From the NCBI GenBank assembly GCA_001880285.1, contig CP016269.1:2986501-3050500 (forward strand): 64,000 nt of DNA, read 5' to 3'. Position 1 is the first letter of the stretch. Every line of letters begins with the position of its first letter. Under the pieces are notes generated by a model. That model did no database searches. It saw only the letters and a program-made list of their open reading frames with translations, and was not told where the DNA came from. This stretch comes from Flavobacteriaceae bacterium UJ101. Its GTDB lineage: Bacteria; Bacteroidota; Bacteroidia; Flavobacteriales; UJ101. Shown piece by piece: positions 63,612-64,000 of the stretch. Both the position numbers and the translations under genes were made by a program.

Positions 63612-64000
63612 TCACTCAATTATTTTCTTTATTTTATTTTGAATAAACAGTTTATGAGCTTTACTTAAATCATCCCCCTTTTTATTTTTAGACATTTTAT
63701 TAATTTTATATAATTGTCCAAAAACGGCTGATTTCTCAACAGAACTCAATGTATTGTTTTTTAATAACTCAATTAATTTATCTAAATATTCTATTTGTAA
63801 GTTTTGTCTTCTAGGTGTTACAGTAGATTTTATATCCTCCTTATAAATACTTTCTGTTAGATCATCTAAAAATTCAGTAATGGTATATTCATTCCCATAA
63901 GCTTCTGAATTGACTATTCTATTTAAGGTATTAGGGTGTACTAAATGATCTAGTATTCTTTTTTGATTTTTTAGAACCACTTCATTTATTTTAGGATCTT
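63612..64000 (-). CDS. C-terminal part of a zinc-dependent metalloprotease-like protein, 5' end missing
   Basis: The frame stays open to the window edge on the minus strand, so at least 128 residues are C-terminal only and a GTG at 63980 is not a true start. The segment HPNTLNRIVNSEAYGNEYTITEFLDDLTESIY and RRQNLQIEYLDKLIELL resembles the end of the large Bacteroidota zinc-dependent metalloproteases (DUF4953/DUF5117 type). The catalytic HExxH would lie outside the window. The identity is from memory of that family's ending. Confidence 0.55.
   Translation of the reverse strand, partial: DPKINEVVLKNQKRILDHLVHPNTLNRIVNSEAYGNEYTITEFLDDLTESIYKEDIKSTVTPRRQNLQIEYLDKLIELLKNNTLSSVEKSAVFGQLYKINKMSKNKKGDDLSKAHKLFIQNKIKKIIE

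Overview
The window is a 64 kb chromosomal piece of a low-GC member of the Bacteroidota, most likely class Flavobacteriia. The evidence is: a Por-type (T9SS) C-terminal sorting domain on a 1203-residue CotH-like protein, a YpdA-type bacillithiol disulfide reductase, lipoproteins with acidic residues just after the lipid cysteine, AT-rich leaders without strong Shine-Dalgarno sequences, and many upstream boxes of the Bacteroidota -7 type (TAnnTTTG). No rRNA, tRNA or CRISPR array was seen. Genus cannot be fixed from the sequence alone.

Positions 1-4033 are an arsenic-linked block: the 3' part of a flavoprotein, two unannotated Cys-Cys-rich micropeptides (51 and 26 residues), a SigZ-like ECF sigma factor, a MalY/PatB-type PLP enzyme and an ArsO-like flavin monooxygenase. 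The micropeptide genes and the PLP/ArsO operon, which flank the sigma gene on both sides, carry the same two-block promoter (TGCATCATTTTAAA, 7 nt, CGTCT). This looks like a SigZ regulon. The flavoprotein, both micropeptides and the sigma factor all have cysteine-rich tails.

Positions 4066-43000 are mostly core genes: a methyltransferase, an AI-2E-type permease, an M1 peptidase, an XRE regulator and an M14 carboxypeptidase that share a perfect 17-bp inverted repeat, a dicarboxylate symporter, a porin-like barrel, uvrB, dbpA, a second helicase, a Xre-RES toxin-antitoxin pair, an MFS carrier, a DegQ/HtrA protease, dapF, mltG, ypdA, the T9SS-secreted CotH protein, lptD, an amidase, an MCE (MlaD) protein, two HdrD-like iron-sulfur proteins around a HAD protein, and an NDH-2-type dehydrogenase. 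A chelatase-like lipoprotein is then coupled to an FMN/iron-sulfur membrane protein.

Positions 44514-53444 are a Tn3-family transposon of 8931 bp. Its 36-bp terminal inverted repeats are identical and a direct repeat CTATAG flanks it. It has split a serine-hydrolase (beta-lactamase-like) lipoprotein gene: the 5' part lies to the right (minus strand), the last 34 codons lie to the left, and joining them through one copy of CTATAG gives an exact 545-codon frame. The cargo is not drug resistance but a LytS/LytTR two-component system that directly follows the resolvase gene, a surface lipoprotein with a cadherin-like repeat, a DUF6515-like protein and a Spy/CpxP-like protein.

Positions 54975-57132 hold a MarR gene (operon with the split hydrolase) and a TetR/SDR pair, each with visible palindromic operators. 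Positions 57340-63466 are a TPP-riboswitch-controlled thiamine operon thiS-thiC-(thiE-like)-thiD-thiE-thiG-thiH that lacks thiF. The window ends in the 3' part of what looks like a large zinc-dependent metalloprotease.
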